A DNA stretch of 64,000 bases from the NCBI RefSeq assembly GCF_017695975.1, contig NZ_JAAORN010000002.1, forward strand, positions 62,001 through 126,000, in the 5' to 3' direction. This document shows, piece by piece, positions 55,519 to 64,000 of the stretch (the first letter of the stretch is position 1; each line of letters opens with the position of its first letter). Under the pieces are notes generated by a model. The model was not told where the DNA came from and ran no database searches. It was given only the letters and a program-made list of their open reading frames with translations. A program made the position numbers and the translations under genes. This DNA comes from Prochlorococcus marinus CUG1417 (GTDB taxonomy: Bacteria; Cyanobacteriota; Cyanobacteriia; PCC-6307; Cyanobiaceae).

Positions 55519-56892
55519 ATGAAATTTAGATTCCATTGGTTTAATGCTAGAAAGAGTTTATTCTTTGCAATCTTTATAGATTTTTCTTTATACTTTATTT
55601 TTTTCTTAAATACATTTAATAATTCAATTTCAAATAAGTCATTATTAATTTTTTTATTATTGGTAAATGATCTTATTTGGATTATTTCTAGCTATATAAC
55701 CGGTAAATATTCATACAAGAAAAGAGAAAGGCTTTATTTTTTTTTAAACCCTTTTTTTAAAACAATATTAAATATATTTATAAACATAGTTTTTTCTCAA
55801 TTGTTATTCAGAATATTGTGGAATTGGAATGATATGAATTTCGAATCATTTTCAAATTTTCTGAACGATTTTTCAAATTTTTATTTAAAAATCTTTTTTA
55901 CAACTTCTTTAGCGAACTATTTTATAAGTTTCCATTCAGTGAAGAAATCATCATCAAAATCAATTTGGCTTTTTATGGGAAAAATTGAAAGAAAAAAATA
56001 TCTCGAAGAAATTATAGGTTCAAGTGCCGTATTTGATATTAAGTTATTTGATAAAGCATATTTACTAAAACCTATTTTTAACTATAAAGGGATAATAATT
56101 GATGAAGATGATGATGACTTAGTAAAAAAGAAAAATATGCAATTTTTATATGACTTAAATAATAAAGGAATTAAATTCATGAAAATATCTTATTGGTGTG
56201 AGAGATATTTAAATAGGTATCCTTCTGAATTAGTAAAACCCAGTGAAATAATTAATGGAGAGTTTTTATATAATGAAATAAGTTTACGAGCAAAAATAAA
56301 ACGAATTGGAGAATCAATTTTAAGTTTGATAATCTTAATAATATCTTTTCCAATATTATTTTTATCGGCCTTTCTCATAAAATTGGAAGATGGCGGACCA
56401 GTATTTTATAGTCAAATACGTAATGGTTTTGAAGGTAAACAATTCAGAATTTACAAATTAAGAACTATGATAATTAATGCAGAAAAAGATGGAATACAAT
56501 GGGCAAAAAAATCAGATCAAAGAATTACTAAAATCGGAAAAATATTAAGAAAACTCAGAATAGATGAACTTCCTCAACTTTTATTAGTTATTTCTGGGGA
56601 GATGAGTTTAATAGGGCCAAGACCTGAAAGACCTAAAATCGATAATTTACTGAGAAAGCATTTGAATAATTACGATTTAAGATATTCAATTAAACCTGGA
56701 ATAAGTGGTTGGGCACAGGTAAATTATCCATATGGATCCTCAATTGAAGATTCTAAATATAAATTAAGTTATGACATATATTACATTAAAAACTTTTCAA
56801 TTTTATTAGACTTTATAATATTTCTTAAGACCATTAGGCTAGTTTTAAATGGTAAAGGTTCTTCTCCAATTAGGGGAAAAGAAAGCGGTTGA
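55519..56892 (+). CDS. Polyprenyl-phosphate sugar-1-phosphate transferase (WcaJ-like)
   Basis: A 457-residue initiating glycosylphosphotransferase. The N-terminal half has about four membrane helices. The C-terminal catalytic part (about 260-457) has one further helix, FRIYKLRTM, ELPQLLLVISGEMSLIGPRPERP and PGISGWAQVNYPYG, the bacterial sugar transferase motifs. It should load the first sugar phosphate onto undecaprenyl phosphate and begin repeat-unit assembly. It lies between gmd and fcl. Confidence 0.95.
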   Translation: MKFRFHWFNARKSLFFAIFIDFSLYFIFFLNTFNNSISNKSLLIFLLLVNDLIWIISSYITGKYSYKKRERLYFFLNPFFKTILNIFINIVFSQLLFRILWNWNDMNFESFSNFLNDFSNFYLKIFFTTSLANYFISFHSVKKSSSKSIWLFMGKIERKKYLEEIIGSSAVFDIKLFDKAYLLKPIFNYKGIIIDEDDDDLVKKKNMQFLYDLNNKGIKFMKISYWCERYLNRYPSELVKPSEIINGEFLYNEISLRAKIKRIGESILSLIILIISFPILFLSAFLIKLEDGGPVFYSQIRNGFEGKQFRIYKLRTMIINAEKDGIQWAKKSDQRITKIGKILRKLRIDELPQLLLVISGEMSLIGPRPERPKIDNLLRKHLNNYDLRYSIKPGISGWAQVNYPYGSSIEDSKYKLSYDIYYIKNFSILLDFIIFLKTIRLVLNGKGSSPIRGKESG

Positions 56893-56898
56893 AATTAA

Positions 56899-57894
56899 AT
56901 GTTTTTAATTGATAAAAAAGATAAAATATTTATTGCAGGTGCCAATGGGATGGTTGGAAGCGCTATAAAAAGAAAACTTAAAAAATATCACTATGAAAAT
57001 TTAGAATGTCCATCTCGAGAAGAACTTGACCTTTCAAATACTGAATTAGTTTCTAAATGGTTTAAAGAAAAAAAACCATCAGTAGTTATTCTCGCAGCTG
57101 CAAAAGTTGGAGGAATTTATGCAAATGATAAATATCCTGCTGATTTCCTGCTGGAAAATTTAAAAATACAAAATAATGTTATTGAAAATGCTTGGAAAAA
57201 TGATTCTAAAAGATTATTATTTTTAGGAAGTAGTTGTATTTATCCTAAATTTTCGAGCCAACCAATAAAAGAGGAAGAGTTATTAAAAAGTTCACTTGAA
57301 AAAACTAATGAATGGTACGCATTAGCAAAGATAAGTGGAATAAAAATTTGTCAGGCCTTAAGAAAACAATATGGATTCGATGCTATTTCTCTTATGCCAA
57401 CCAATCTTTATGGTAAGGGTGATAATTACCATAAATACAATAGCCATGTTTTACCAGCATTACTAAACAGATTTTATATTCATAAATTAGAAAATAAAGA
57501 TTTATTAGAATGTTGGGGTTCTGGCAAACCTCGAAGAGAATTTATGCATGTTGATGACTTAGCTGAAGCCTGTATTTTTGCTCTTGAAAAATGGAATCCA
57601 AGTAATAAAGATGCGCCATTAGATGAGTCTGGCGAACCTCTAACATGGCTTAATGTTGGTACTGGTAATGATATATCAATTAAAGAATTAGCTACAATGA
57701 TCGCAAATATAACTTCTTACAAAGGAAATATTATTTGGGATCAAAGCAAACCAGATGGAACTTATCAGAAACTTTTAGATGTTTCAAAATTGAAAAAGTT
57801 AGGATGGAATTCAAAAATCACCCTTGAAGAAGGCTTAAAGAAAACATTTGAAGAATATAAAAATGATTTTAAAAAAAATAATCTGAGAATATAA
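56899..57894 (+). CDS. fcl: GDP-L-fucose synthase
   Basis: A 331-residue GDP-4-keto-6-deoxymannose 3,5-epimerase-4-reductase. FIAGANGMVGSAIKRKL binds NADPH; GSSCIYPKF and EWYALAKISGIKICQALRKQYG hold the Ser-Tyr-Lys set; SLMPTNLYGKGDNYH and SGKPRREFMHVDDLAEAC are signature segments. It is 6 bases after the initiating transferase. With gmd it gives a complete route from GDP-mannose to GDP-L-fucose. Confidence 0.97.
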   Translation: MFLIDKKDKIFIAGANGMVGSAIKRKLKKYHYENLECPSREELDLSNTELVSKWFKEKKPSVVILAAAKVGGIYANDKYPADFLLENLKIQNNVIENAWKNDSKRLLFLGSSCIYPKFSSQPIKEEELLKSSLEKTNEWYALAKISGIKICQALRKQYGFDAISLMPTNLYGKGDNYHKYNSHVLPALLNRFYIHKLENKDLLECWGSGKPRREFMHVDDLAEACIFALEKWNPSNKDAPLDESGEPLTWLNVGTGNDISIKELATMIANITSYKGNIIWDQSKPDGTYQKLLDVSKLKKLGWNSKITLEEGLKKTFEEYKNDFKKNNLRI

Positions 57895-57899
57895 TATTA

Positions 57900-58829
57900 T
57901 TAATTCCAATTTAAGGAAATAGGGTGCAATTTATGAGCATTATTTAAAGATATTGTCCGTAAATAGTTACTTTTAGAAGGTAAATATATTTTCTCATGAA
58001 ACATGAAAGATAAACTTAATGCCAATGTAGAAGCATTACAAATAACTGCTTTAGCAGTATATAAATAATTTACGAAGAGATCCAAAAAAGAAATGTCTTT
58101 TGTGATTTCATTATCCGCTAATAAGACTTTAATATTATGGCTCTCTAATTTAGAAATAAATGAAAGATTTATCTTAGAATCACTAAAAATTACCACTCGG
58201 TTTAAAGATTCATTTTGGCAAACCTTAATAATAGATTTTAACCAGACATCATCTAAAAAATTAAGTTCTTTAAAATTGGCTATTTTTAAAAAATCAGATC
58301 TTCTTATATGTACAAATAAGAAATCTTTATCGATTTTTAAATTAGAATCTAGTAAGGGTAAAAATGCTTTAGATAAATTATTAATAATTAAATCTTTATG
58401 CTTTATAACTAAATCCCAATCCCTTAAACCCCAACCAGATAAAACTATATTTTTTTCTTTTGATTCTTGGATTAATTTATATCTAGAAAAATCTTTATTT
58501 AATTTTTTTCCTAAAATAAATTTGTGACTTAATTTTAGTTTATATGAATTTCTTTTTGGGTGAAGATAATAATAAATATGTATTATCCTAATGAAAATTT
58601 TTAGAAATAATTTGTCAACTTTTTTTGGTTTTGAATAATCAGAAACAATTCTCCAATTTATTCTATTCTTGTCAAGTTTATAAAGAAATGATTTCTCTTC
58701 ACAAATTATAAAAGAGTCTTTAACTTTAAAAATGTCAACATCATATTCAAATAAGAAAGCTTGCAAATGAATTAAATTAAGTAATTGATTACCAAGTCTC
58801 CCTCCTCCTGAAGAAAATATTAAAGCCAA
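57900..58829 (-). CDS. GT11-like alpha-1,2-fucosyltransferase
   Basis: A 309-residue protein of the GT11 fucosyltransferase type. The N-terminal SSGGGRLGNQLLNLIHLQAF resembles the GGLGNQLFQ motif, and FVHIRRSDFLKI corresponds to the HIRRGDY motif for GDP-fucose binding. VVIFSDSKINLSFI matches the typical FSDD-like region. Proximity to gmd and fcl supports fucose as the donor sugar. Convergent with fcl, 5 bases apart. Confidence 0.83.
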   Translation of the reverse strand: MALIFSSGGGRLGNQLLNLIHLQAFLFEYDVDIFKVKDSFIICEEKSFLYKLDKNRINWRIVSDYSKPKKVDKLFLKIFIRIIHIYYYLHPKRNSYKLKLSHKFILGKKLNKDFSRYKLIQESKEKNIVLSGWGLRDWDLVIKHKDLIINNLSKAFLPLLDSNLKIDKDFLFVHIRRSDFLKIANFKELNFLDDVWLKSIIKVCQNESLNRVVIFSDSKINLSFISKLESHNIKVLLADNEITKDISFLDLFVNYLYTAKAVICNASTLALSLSFMFHEKIYLPSKSNYLRTISLNNAHKLHPISLNWN

Positions 58830-58861
58830 TATTTATTCTAAATTTATAATTTGAATATACA

Positions 58862-59836
58862 TTATTCAACACAATAAAATTTTTTAAAAGCATTTCTTTT
58901 AACTATTCTTAAATAAAAGATAAATGAAAAAAACAAAGATTTTAGTAAATCAATTTTTAAAGAAAAGATATTTTTGTATTTTGAAGTTGAGAAACCACAT
59001 TTACTTATAGTAGAAATTTCCTTATTTTTTTCAAGTTTTTGGATTTTAAATTCATCTACATTTCTTTCACAAAATAATTTAAAGTCAATATCTACATTTT
59101 TAATATTATCTGTATGAGTTGCAGAATTATCAAATCCATAAACATAATTATTTATTCCGCCAATAGTAAGAGATTTTTTATTATTTACTATATGTGAAAA
59201 ATTAAATTCATAATCCCATGCATCCATAAGATTCAATTGACATGACTTGATAAGTTCTGCAGTTTCAATCAACCTATATTCTTTAGGTAATAAATTATAT
59301 ATTTGCCAGATATTTAGGTTTTTAATTCTGTTAGAGAACTTTAAATGCATTTGCCACTTTTCAGCCCAAGAGGCCCATCCCCAACTACGCCAAACTGGGA
59401 CTTCATAAATAGATTCAATTTTTTTGTTTGTAAACTCATTAAAAGATGAAATAGAAATTATATTTTCATTAAAATAATATTCTTCAAGTAATATTGAGAA
59501 CAAATCAATACATTTTCTAGAAATTATGACATCATCTTCGAGAATTACACCATATTTATTTTCTTTAAAAAACCATGTTATACCATTAATGGGACCTAAT
59601 CTACAACCATAATTTTTATTTAAATTCTGTATTTTAATATCTAAATTTAAACTATTATTTAAGCAAAAATTTATTATTTTTTTTTGTACTTTTTTATCGA
59701 ATTCATTTTTTGGACCATCAATAGAAACATATATATTTTTTAAACCTTGTTCCTCTAAAGTATTTATACATCTACTGAATTTATCAAATCTATTATATCC
59801 TAATATCAATATAGGTAAATCTTTAATATTAATCAT
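58862..59836 (-). CDS. GNT-I/HlpA-like glycosyltransferase
   Basis: A 324-residue GT-A-type glycosyltransferase. ILGYNRFDKFSRCINTL near the N-terminus and GVILEDDVIISRKCIDLFS with EDDV as the metal motif point to the family of GNT-I/HlpA-like transferases. VPVWRSWGWASWAEKWQ is the conserved acceptor-side motif. It lies on the minus strand, upstream of the GT11-like gene, 32 bases from it. Sugar unknown. Confidence 0.83.
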   Translation of the reverse strand: MINIKDLPILILGYNRFDKFSRCINTLEEQGLKNIYVSIDGPKNEFDKKVQKKIINFCLNNSLNLDIKIQNLNKNYGCRLGPINGITWFFKENKYGVILEDDVIISRKCIDLFSILLEEYYFNENIISISSFNEFTNKKIESIYEVPVWRSWGWASWAEKWQMHLKFSNRIKNLNIWQIYNLLPKEYRLIETAELIKSCQLNLMDAWDYEFNFSHIVNNKKSLTIGGINNYVYGFDNSATHTDNIKNVDIDFKLFCERNVDEFKIQKLEKNKEISTISKCGFSTSKYKNIFSLKIDLLKSLFFSFIFYLRIVKRNAFKKFYCVE

Positions 59837-59893
59837 GTTATTTATTTACCTTCATCATTTTAATATAGCCCTTCAAATAATTAGCGAAGCCAA

Positions 59894-60718
59894 ATGTTAA
59901 AAATTAATATTCAAATCTCGATAATCACTCTCACTAAGGATGATAATTTAAAATTTCTCAAAACACTTAAAAGTATAAATAGTCAAAAAGTCTCATTTAA
60001 TCTTGAATGGATAATCATTGATGGTTCAAATAAACAAAACCAAGTTAAAAATAAAAATAATATAAAAAAAAGATTATCTGAAGATAAGCAAATCCTTATA
60101 AAACATATTGATGCTAATAGAGTTAATATCTTTGGAATATACCCTTGCATGAATTATGGAAAAAAAATATCTAAAGGTAACTTTATTATTTTCCTAAATA
60201 GCGGCGATACTTTTTTTAATAAAAATTCCCTAAAAATACTTTTCGAGAAAACTCTTACTACAGATATTCATTCTAGCTTAATTTTTGGACAAGCAAATAT
60301 TATCGCTAATAAAAAAATAAGTTGGAATTTCCCAGGTAAAAAATTAAAAAATATCAATACATGGCTTAAGTTTTTTGAACCTAATCACCAATCAATGCTT
60401 GTTTCAAGAACACTAGCTAATAAAATCGAATTTCCAGTTAAATATAATTTAATTGGCGATGGTTATTGGAAAAGAAATATTATAAAAAATGCTAATTATA
60501 TAGTTTATATTAATAAACCTGTAATTAAATTTTTTTTAGATGGTGTTTCATCAACCAAACCGTCAAAAAAAGTATTTTTAGATCTAATTTATAATAAAGA
60601 AATCTCAAGAATTAGAAAATTTATTTTTGCAGTAAAATTTTTTTTTCCTAAGAAAATTTTCTATTTTTATTTTCTAATGCAGAAATTAAAGTCAAATTTA
60701 TTTGATCTAATAATTTAG
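59894..60718 (+). CDS. GT2-family glycosyltransferase (WcaE/WcaA-like)
   Basis: A 274-residue GT-A glycosyltransferase. The N-terminus ISIITLTKDDNLKFLKTLKS is the nucleotide-binding start, GIYPCMNYGKKISKGNFIIF with NSGDTFF the DXD-like motif of WcaE-type transferases. It is the only plus-strand gene in the right part of the island and stands between two minus-strand units. The C-terminus is hydrophobic and basic, so it probably sits on the membrane. Confidence 0.87.
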   Translation: MLKINIQISIITLTKDDNLKFLKTLKSINSQKVSFNLEWIIIDGSNKQNQVKNKNNIKKRLSEDKQILIKHIDANRVNIFGIYPCMNYGKKISKGNFIIFLNSGDTFFNKNSLKILFEKTLTTDIHSSLIFGQANIIANKKISWNFPGKKLKNINTWLKFFEPNHQSMLVSRTLANKIEFPVKYNLIGDGYWKRNIIKNANYIVYINKPVIKFFLDGVSSTKPSKKVFLDLIYNKEISRIRKFIFAVKFFFPKKIFYFYFLMQKLKSNLFDLII

Positions 60719-60720
60719 GT

Positions 60721-61662
60721 TTACCTAAATCTTTTTGAATCTGATGATAATAAATATCTTACCGTATTTCTTATACTGCTTTCTATAGTAGTTTTGGGTT
60801 CCCATCCATAGGAAGTTGCTTTTTTAGTATCTAAATGCACGAGCGGTGAATCTCCAAGCCAACCTCTCTCACCTCCGGCAAATTCATACTTTACTTTATT
60901 TAAGTCCATTTCATCGCAAACTATATCTGCTAAATCCTTTACATTCATAGTCTCGTAATGACCTAAATTAAAAACTGAAGAAACTTCATTATTATAATTT
61001 GAAATATTAATTACTCCATCAAGACCGTCTTTCACATCTAGATAAGATTTAACTTGTTTACCATCTCCAAGTATTTCTAATTTTGAAGAATTATTTAGTA
61101 ATTTTTTTACAAAATCATAAATTACTCCATGCGAGTACCCATAGCCAGTCCATGAAACAAATCTAAAAATTGTAGACTTGAAATATCCATAATTAGAATA
61201 AGCTTGAATAAATGCTTCACAAGAAATCTTGCTAGCTCCATATAAAGATGTTTGATTAGATATATGGCTTTCAGGAGTAGGAAAAATATCTGGTTCACCA
61301 TAGACTGTTGCGCTACTAGAGAAAACAAAGTTGCGAATATCATTTTTAATTGAATAATCACAAACATTTTTTGTAACAAGCAAGTTCTCATTTAGATCAA
61401 TATAGTGGTCTTTAAATCCACCTCTTACATCTGCATTAGCTGCTAGATGATAAATATGAGAAGCTTTAATACTTGGCCAAGTGTCCCAAGGATTTTTCAA
61501 ATCAATATTATAAAATTCAATCTTATCTAAGGGAAGATTTTTTATATCGCCTGTTGATAAATTATCAAATACGTGTATTTTAAATCCCTTAATTAAAAGA
61601 GCTTTTACTAGATTAGCTCCAATAAAACCTGCTCCCCCAGTAATAATTACTTCAGAATTCAA
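60721..61662 (-). CDS. Nucleotide-sugar epimerase/dehydratase, extended SDR (GalE-like)
   Basis: A 313-residue extended short-chain dehydrogenase. IITGGAGFIGANLVKALL binds NAD. The catalytic set is SSSATVYGEP and SLYGASKISCEAF, Ser-Tyr-Lys. It fits a UDP-sugar 4-epimerase or a heptose-modifying epimerase. The first ATG overlaps the upstream gene by 4 bases (61659-61662). Substrate cannot be read from sequence. Confidence 0.9.
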   Translation of the reverse strand: MNSEVIITGGAGFIGANLVKALLIKGFKIHVFDNLSTGDIKNLPLDKIEFYNIDLKNPWDTWPSIKASHIYHLAANADVRGGFKDHYIDLNENLLVTKNVCDYSIKNDIRNFVFSSSATVYGEPDIFPTPESHISNQTSLYGASKISCEAFIQAYSNYGYFKSTIFRFVSWTGYGYSHGVIYDFVKKLLNNSSKLEILGDGKQVKSYLDVKDGLDGVINISNYNNEVSSVFNLGHYETMNVKDLADIVCDEMDLNKVKYEFAGGERGWLGDSPLVHLDTKKATSYGWEPKTTIESSIRNTVRYLLSSDSKRFR

Positions 61663-62642
61663 GATATAAAATTAGATTTTGAAATGGATGTTTTAAAAAT
61701 AGTTAGTAAACGCCAAGAAAATCCTAAAATCCATGAAAATTGACATAAAGTGCCATAAATGGGTATGAGTAAATTCTTTACTTTTTCAGACAAAATTATC
61801 TCATTAAAGAGATTAAATATTAAAAGTATAACTGGTAAAAAAAATAAACCTTTTAATGCAAATTTCGAAAAAATTATTACAATCAAAATTAAGGAAATAA
61901 AAACATAAAAATGTCTTTTAGAAATAAATAATTTCTTTGAAACAAAAATTGTGTTAGCTCTACAAAATCCATATGTATTAAATAACTTTAAAACATTAAA
62001 AAAAGAAGATCTGCAAATATACCGAACTTTAATTCTTGATGAAATATAAGCTTTAAATCCTCTTTCCAAAAAATCATTAATTATCAATGAATCCTCAGAG
62101 AGGATATCTTCTTTCTCATTAAATCTAATATTTTTTAAAATTGAAGTTACAAAACATCCTAAATAAATAGAAGCTGAATAACCACTATAGTTTATATTTC
62201 TATGCTTAGGGAAAAAATAGAGATAGGGACGACCCATTATTTCTGCGCAAAGTTTGGGAATAAATTCACTCGAACTACTAATCACCTTAGGCACTCCACC
62301 GACAACTGCGGCATCCAAACTTTTATTTTGTAAAGCTAATAATGCATTCTCAGCATAATCCTTTGTGAATCTTGATCTAGTATCGAACCTAAATGAATAT
62401 TTGGAAGATGATTTATCGACAGCTAAATTTAGTGCCTTAACTCTAGACACTTTCGTGGAAATATAAACTAATTTTATCTCCTTATTACCAATCTTATCTA
62501 ATATCTTCTTCTCAATATTAATTTCTCCAGAGTTTACTAAAATTATTTCTTTAGGACTAATTGTCTGATCTAAAATAGTTTGTAAACAATCAAAGAACTC
62601 TTGATGATCGGAGTAACATGTCCCAAAAAAAGAATAATTCAT
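61659..62642 (-). CDS. GT2-family glycosyltransferase, membrane-anchored (ExoA-like)
   Basis: A 327-residue GT2 protein. The start YSFFGTCYSDHQEFFDCLQT and IILVNSGE are donor-domain features. FRFDTRSRFTKDYAENAL lies where ExoA-type transferases have their DXD/metal region. The C-terminal part (about 245-290) has two hydrophobic helices that place it in the membrane. It overlaps both neighbours by 4 bases. Donor unknown. Confidence 0.82.
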   Translation of the reverse strand: MNYSFFGTCYSDHQEFFDCLQTILDQTISPKEIILVNSGEINIEKKILDKIGNKEIKLVYISTKVSRVKALNLAVDKSSSKYSFRFDTRSRFTKDYAENALLALQNKSLDAAVVGGVPKVISSSSEFIPKLCAEIMGRPYLYFFPKHRNINYSGYSASIYLGCFVTSILKNIRFNEKEDILSEDSLIINDFLERGFKAYISSRIKVRYICRSSFFNVLKLFNTYGFCRANTIFVSKKLFISKRHFYVFISLILIVIIFSKFALKGLFFLPVILLIFNLFNEIILSEKVKNLLIPIYGTLCQFSWILGFSWRLLTIFKTSISKSNFIS

Positions 62643-63883
62643 AAATCATTAACGTTCAAAAAATTGCAGCCTGCATTCATCGCGGCCAAGTAGTCATTAT
62701 CAGAATCGCCAATCATTAATGATTTTTTAAGATCAATATTTCTAAAAAAAGCCTGTTCTAAAAAAAGTCCGGGATTAGGTTTTCTGCAAAAACAATCTTT
62801 TTTTAGTATCGAGATTTCACCTTGGTAACCTTTATGAGGATGATGTGGACAAAATGTTACGACATCAATTTTCAAACCCTTTGAAAGGCAAAATTTAACC
62901 ACAAAAGTATTAATTCTGTCTAAATCTTTTAAATTTAATCTGCCCATCGATATAGATGGTTGATTAGTTAATAAGCAAACAAAATCATAATTAAAAGATA
63001 TTGGTAAAATTTTTTCAATATTATGAATATCAAAATCAATATCCTTTTCTTTAAGTATGTATTTACCAATATCACATTTTATAAGAGTGTTATCTCTATC
63101 TAAGAATAAAGTTTTTTGTGAATTAGTGTAATTTTTTTTGTTTACCTTATCTCTTAACAAATCATTTTCAACAACTTTTAATCTTTTAGGAGTCCCCATA
63201 TCTTTTATGTACTCAGTAGTGTTATAGGAGTAAATATTTATATTCAAGTTAAAAGCATTTTTAACGATAAAATGAAAAATTGATTTTGAATCATTTTCTT
63301 TTGGAGCGCTTATTTTTTCTAATAAAACTTTATTCAAAATAAAAATACCTGAATTACCAAGATATGCATCTTTATCAATTTCTTTATTTTTTTCTTTTGA
63401 AAATATAGCCTCTACTAAAGAACCATTTGGAACCGAAACTAAGTCTGAATCCTCAGGATGATCACTGGTATGAGTAACTAAAGTTAAATTTGAAGATAAT
63501 CGCTTATGGAAATATTTTAATTTCTTAAAATCAATTGAAAAAATAAGATCTCCATTAATAAAAATAAAATCATCACATAATTTCTCCTTCAAATTCCAAA
63601 GAGCTCCACATTCACCCATGGGCTTTTTTTCTAAAAATACTTCTATATAAATCTGATATTTTTTATTTAAATACTCTACAAATTCCAAAAAATTTTTACT
63701 CTTATATCCAATAGTAAGAATAACTCTTTTAAATTGATAATTTTCTAATTGTTCTATGCATCTTTCAAGGGTACTTTTCCCATTTACTAAAAATAGTGGT
63801 TTAGGGATATCTTTTGTTATTTCTTGTAGTCGTGTTCCTAAGCCTCCACAAGCCAAAACAACATCATATTTATCTGGCTTCAT
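62639..63883 (-). CDS. Bifunctional sugar-1-phosphate nucleotidyltransferase/GmhB-like phosphatase fusion
   Basis: A 414-residue fusion. The N-terminal domain (about 1-235) is a nucleotidyltransferase like HddC, with LACGGLGTRLQEITKDIPKP and INGDLIF (Asp112) as metal motif. The C-terminal domain (about 255-414) is a HAD phosphatase like GmhB, with FLDRDNTLI (Asp262, Asp264), a zinc-type cluster CPHHPHKGY...CFCRKPNPG and IGDSDNDYLAAMNAG. Together they suggest two steps of nucleotide-heptose synthesis: removal of the 7-phosphate and addition of GMP to C1. That substrate assignment is inference. Confidence 0.88.
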   Translation of the reverse strand: MKPDKYDVVLACGGLGTRLQEITKDIPKPLFLVNGKSTLERCIEQLENYQFKRVILTIGYKSKNFLEFVEYLNKKYQIYIEVFLEKKPMGECGALWNLKEKLCDDFIFINGDLIFSIDFKKLKYFHKRLSSNLTLVTHTSDHPEDSDLVSVPNGSLVEAIFSKEKNKEIDKDAYLGNSGIFILNKVLLEKISAPKENDSKSIFHFIVKNAFNLNINIYSYNTTEYIKDMGTPKRLKVVENDLLRDKVNKKNYTNSQKTLFLDRDNTLIKCDIGKYILKEKDIDFDIHNIEKILPISFNYDFVCLLTNQPSISMGRLNLKDLDRINTFVVKFCLSKGLKIDVVTFCPHHPHKGYQGEISILKKDCFCRKPNPGLFLEQAFFRNIDLKKSLMIGDSDNDYLAAMNAGCNFLNVNDL

Positions 63884-64000
63884 ATCTGAAAATTAGAAAG
63901 ACCTTCAGTTGCTGGCTTTGCCTTAAAAACACCCTTTAGACCTTCTTTAAAAGATAATTCGTAAATTTTATCTTGTCCAATTTTAGAAGAAACTAGAAAA
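63880..64000 (-). CDS. Partial CDS, C-terminal end only
   Basis: An open frame enters from the right edge and ends with TGA at 63880-63882, overlapping the ATG of the next gene by 4 bases (ATGA). Thirty-nine C-terminal residues are visible, ending PATEGLSNFQI. No motif is recognised. By operon context a sugar kinase or isomerase of the same heptose-like pathway is possible, but that is speculation. Confidence 0.6.
   Translation of the reverse strand, partial: FLVSSKIGQDKIYELSFKEGLKGVFKAKPATEGLSNFQI

Noticed and set aside
58093-58527. 144-residue plus-strand frame
   Set aside because: It is a shadow of the GT11-like gene on the other strand; the minus-strand protein has clear motifs and this one has none.

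Overview
The window looks like a chromosomal segment of a high-light-adapted Prochlorococcus. It is strongly AT-rich, genes are packed with gaps under about 205 bases, convergent genes share stop codons, and the photosynthesis genes are those of a marine cyanobacterium that harvests light with a chlorophyll-binding Pcb protein instead of phycobilisomes. Psb, Pet, Ycf4 and Ycf39 proteins, a fused NADPH thioredoxin reductase (NTRC) and many small picocyanobacterial genes of unknown function agree with this. The genus comes from gene content and remembered protein sequences, not from a search.

Layout. 1-10.0 kb: polA, cysS, dxr and a [2Fe-2S] protein on the plus strand, then on the minus strand the three-gene proton-translocating transhydrogenase operon (split pntA, pntB) followed by an overlapping YheT-type hydrolase. 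10.1-17.1 kb: a His/Cys-rich conserved protein, NTRC, IF-1, Ycf39, the 32-residue PetM, an alpha/beta hydrolase, ilvH, a lipoprotein-like cyclophilin and ycf4. 17.3-19.7 kb: psbD-psbC, overlapping by 17 bases and closed by a strong terminator. 19.8-28.0 kb: maf, cobQ coupled to a small ferredoxin, tRNA-Ser(CGA), a FutA/IdiA iron-binding protein divergent from a PiuC-like dioxygenase, a porin, glyQ and small genes. 28.2-34.4 kb: small genes, an IsiA-like pcb next to isiB flavodoxin, a SemiSWEET and an AEC transporter. 34.4-38.3 kb: a minus-strand ArnT-like/GT4/EamA cluster. 38.3-51.8 kb: housekeeping genes sppA, aroH, rpmH-rnpA-PH protein-yidC-AAA, serS, rseP, rpsN, pnp, cysQ and rsmI.

From the tRNA-Arg(TCT) at 51.9 kb to the end of the window the content changes abruptly to surface-glycan genes: a sugar-binding-region glycosyltransferase, an O-antigen ligase-like protein, the GDP-fucose pair gmd/fcl, a WcaJ-type initiating transferase, a GT11 fucosyltransferase-like protein, other glycosyltransferases, and a translationally coupled minus-strand unit with a heptose-activation-like HddC-GmhB fusion. 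This is a plausible tRNA-flanked variable island that makes a fucose-containing, possibly heptose-containing cell-surface polymer. No integrase or att repeat is visible in the window.

Three themes may repay follow-up. The first is an iron-stress neighbourhood: FutA/PiuC with repeated GTATC motifs and a 16-base palindrome between them, and isiB beside an IsiA-like pcb. The second is a pair of membrane or secreted proteins (cyclophilin, AEC transporter) whose obvious N-termini have no ATG, GTG or TTG start. The third is the surface-glycan island. No CRISPR array, insertion sequence, phage gene or rRNA was seen. No gap exceeds 300 bases.
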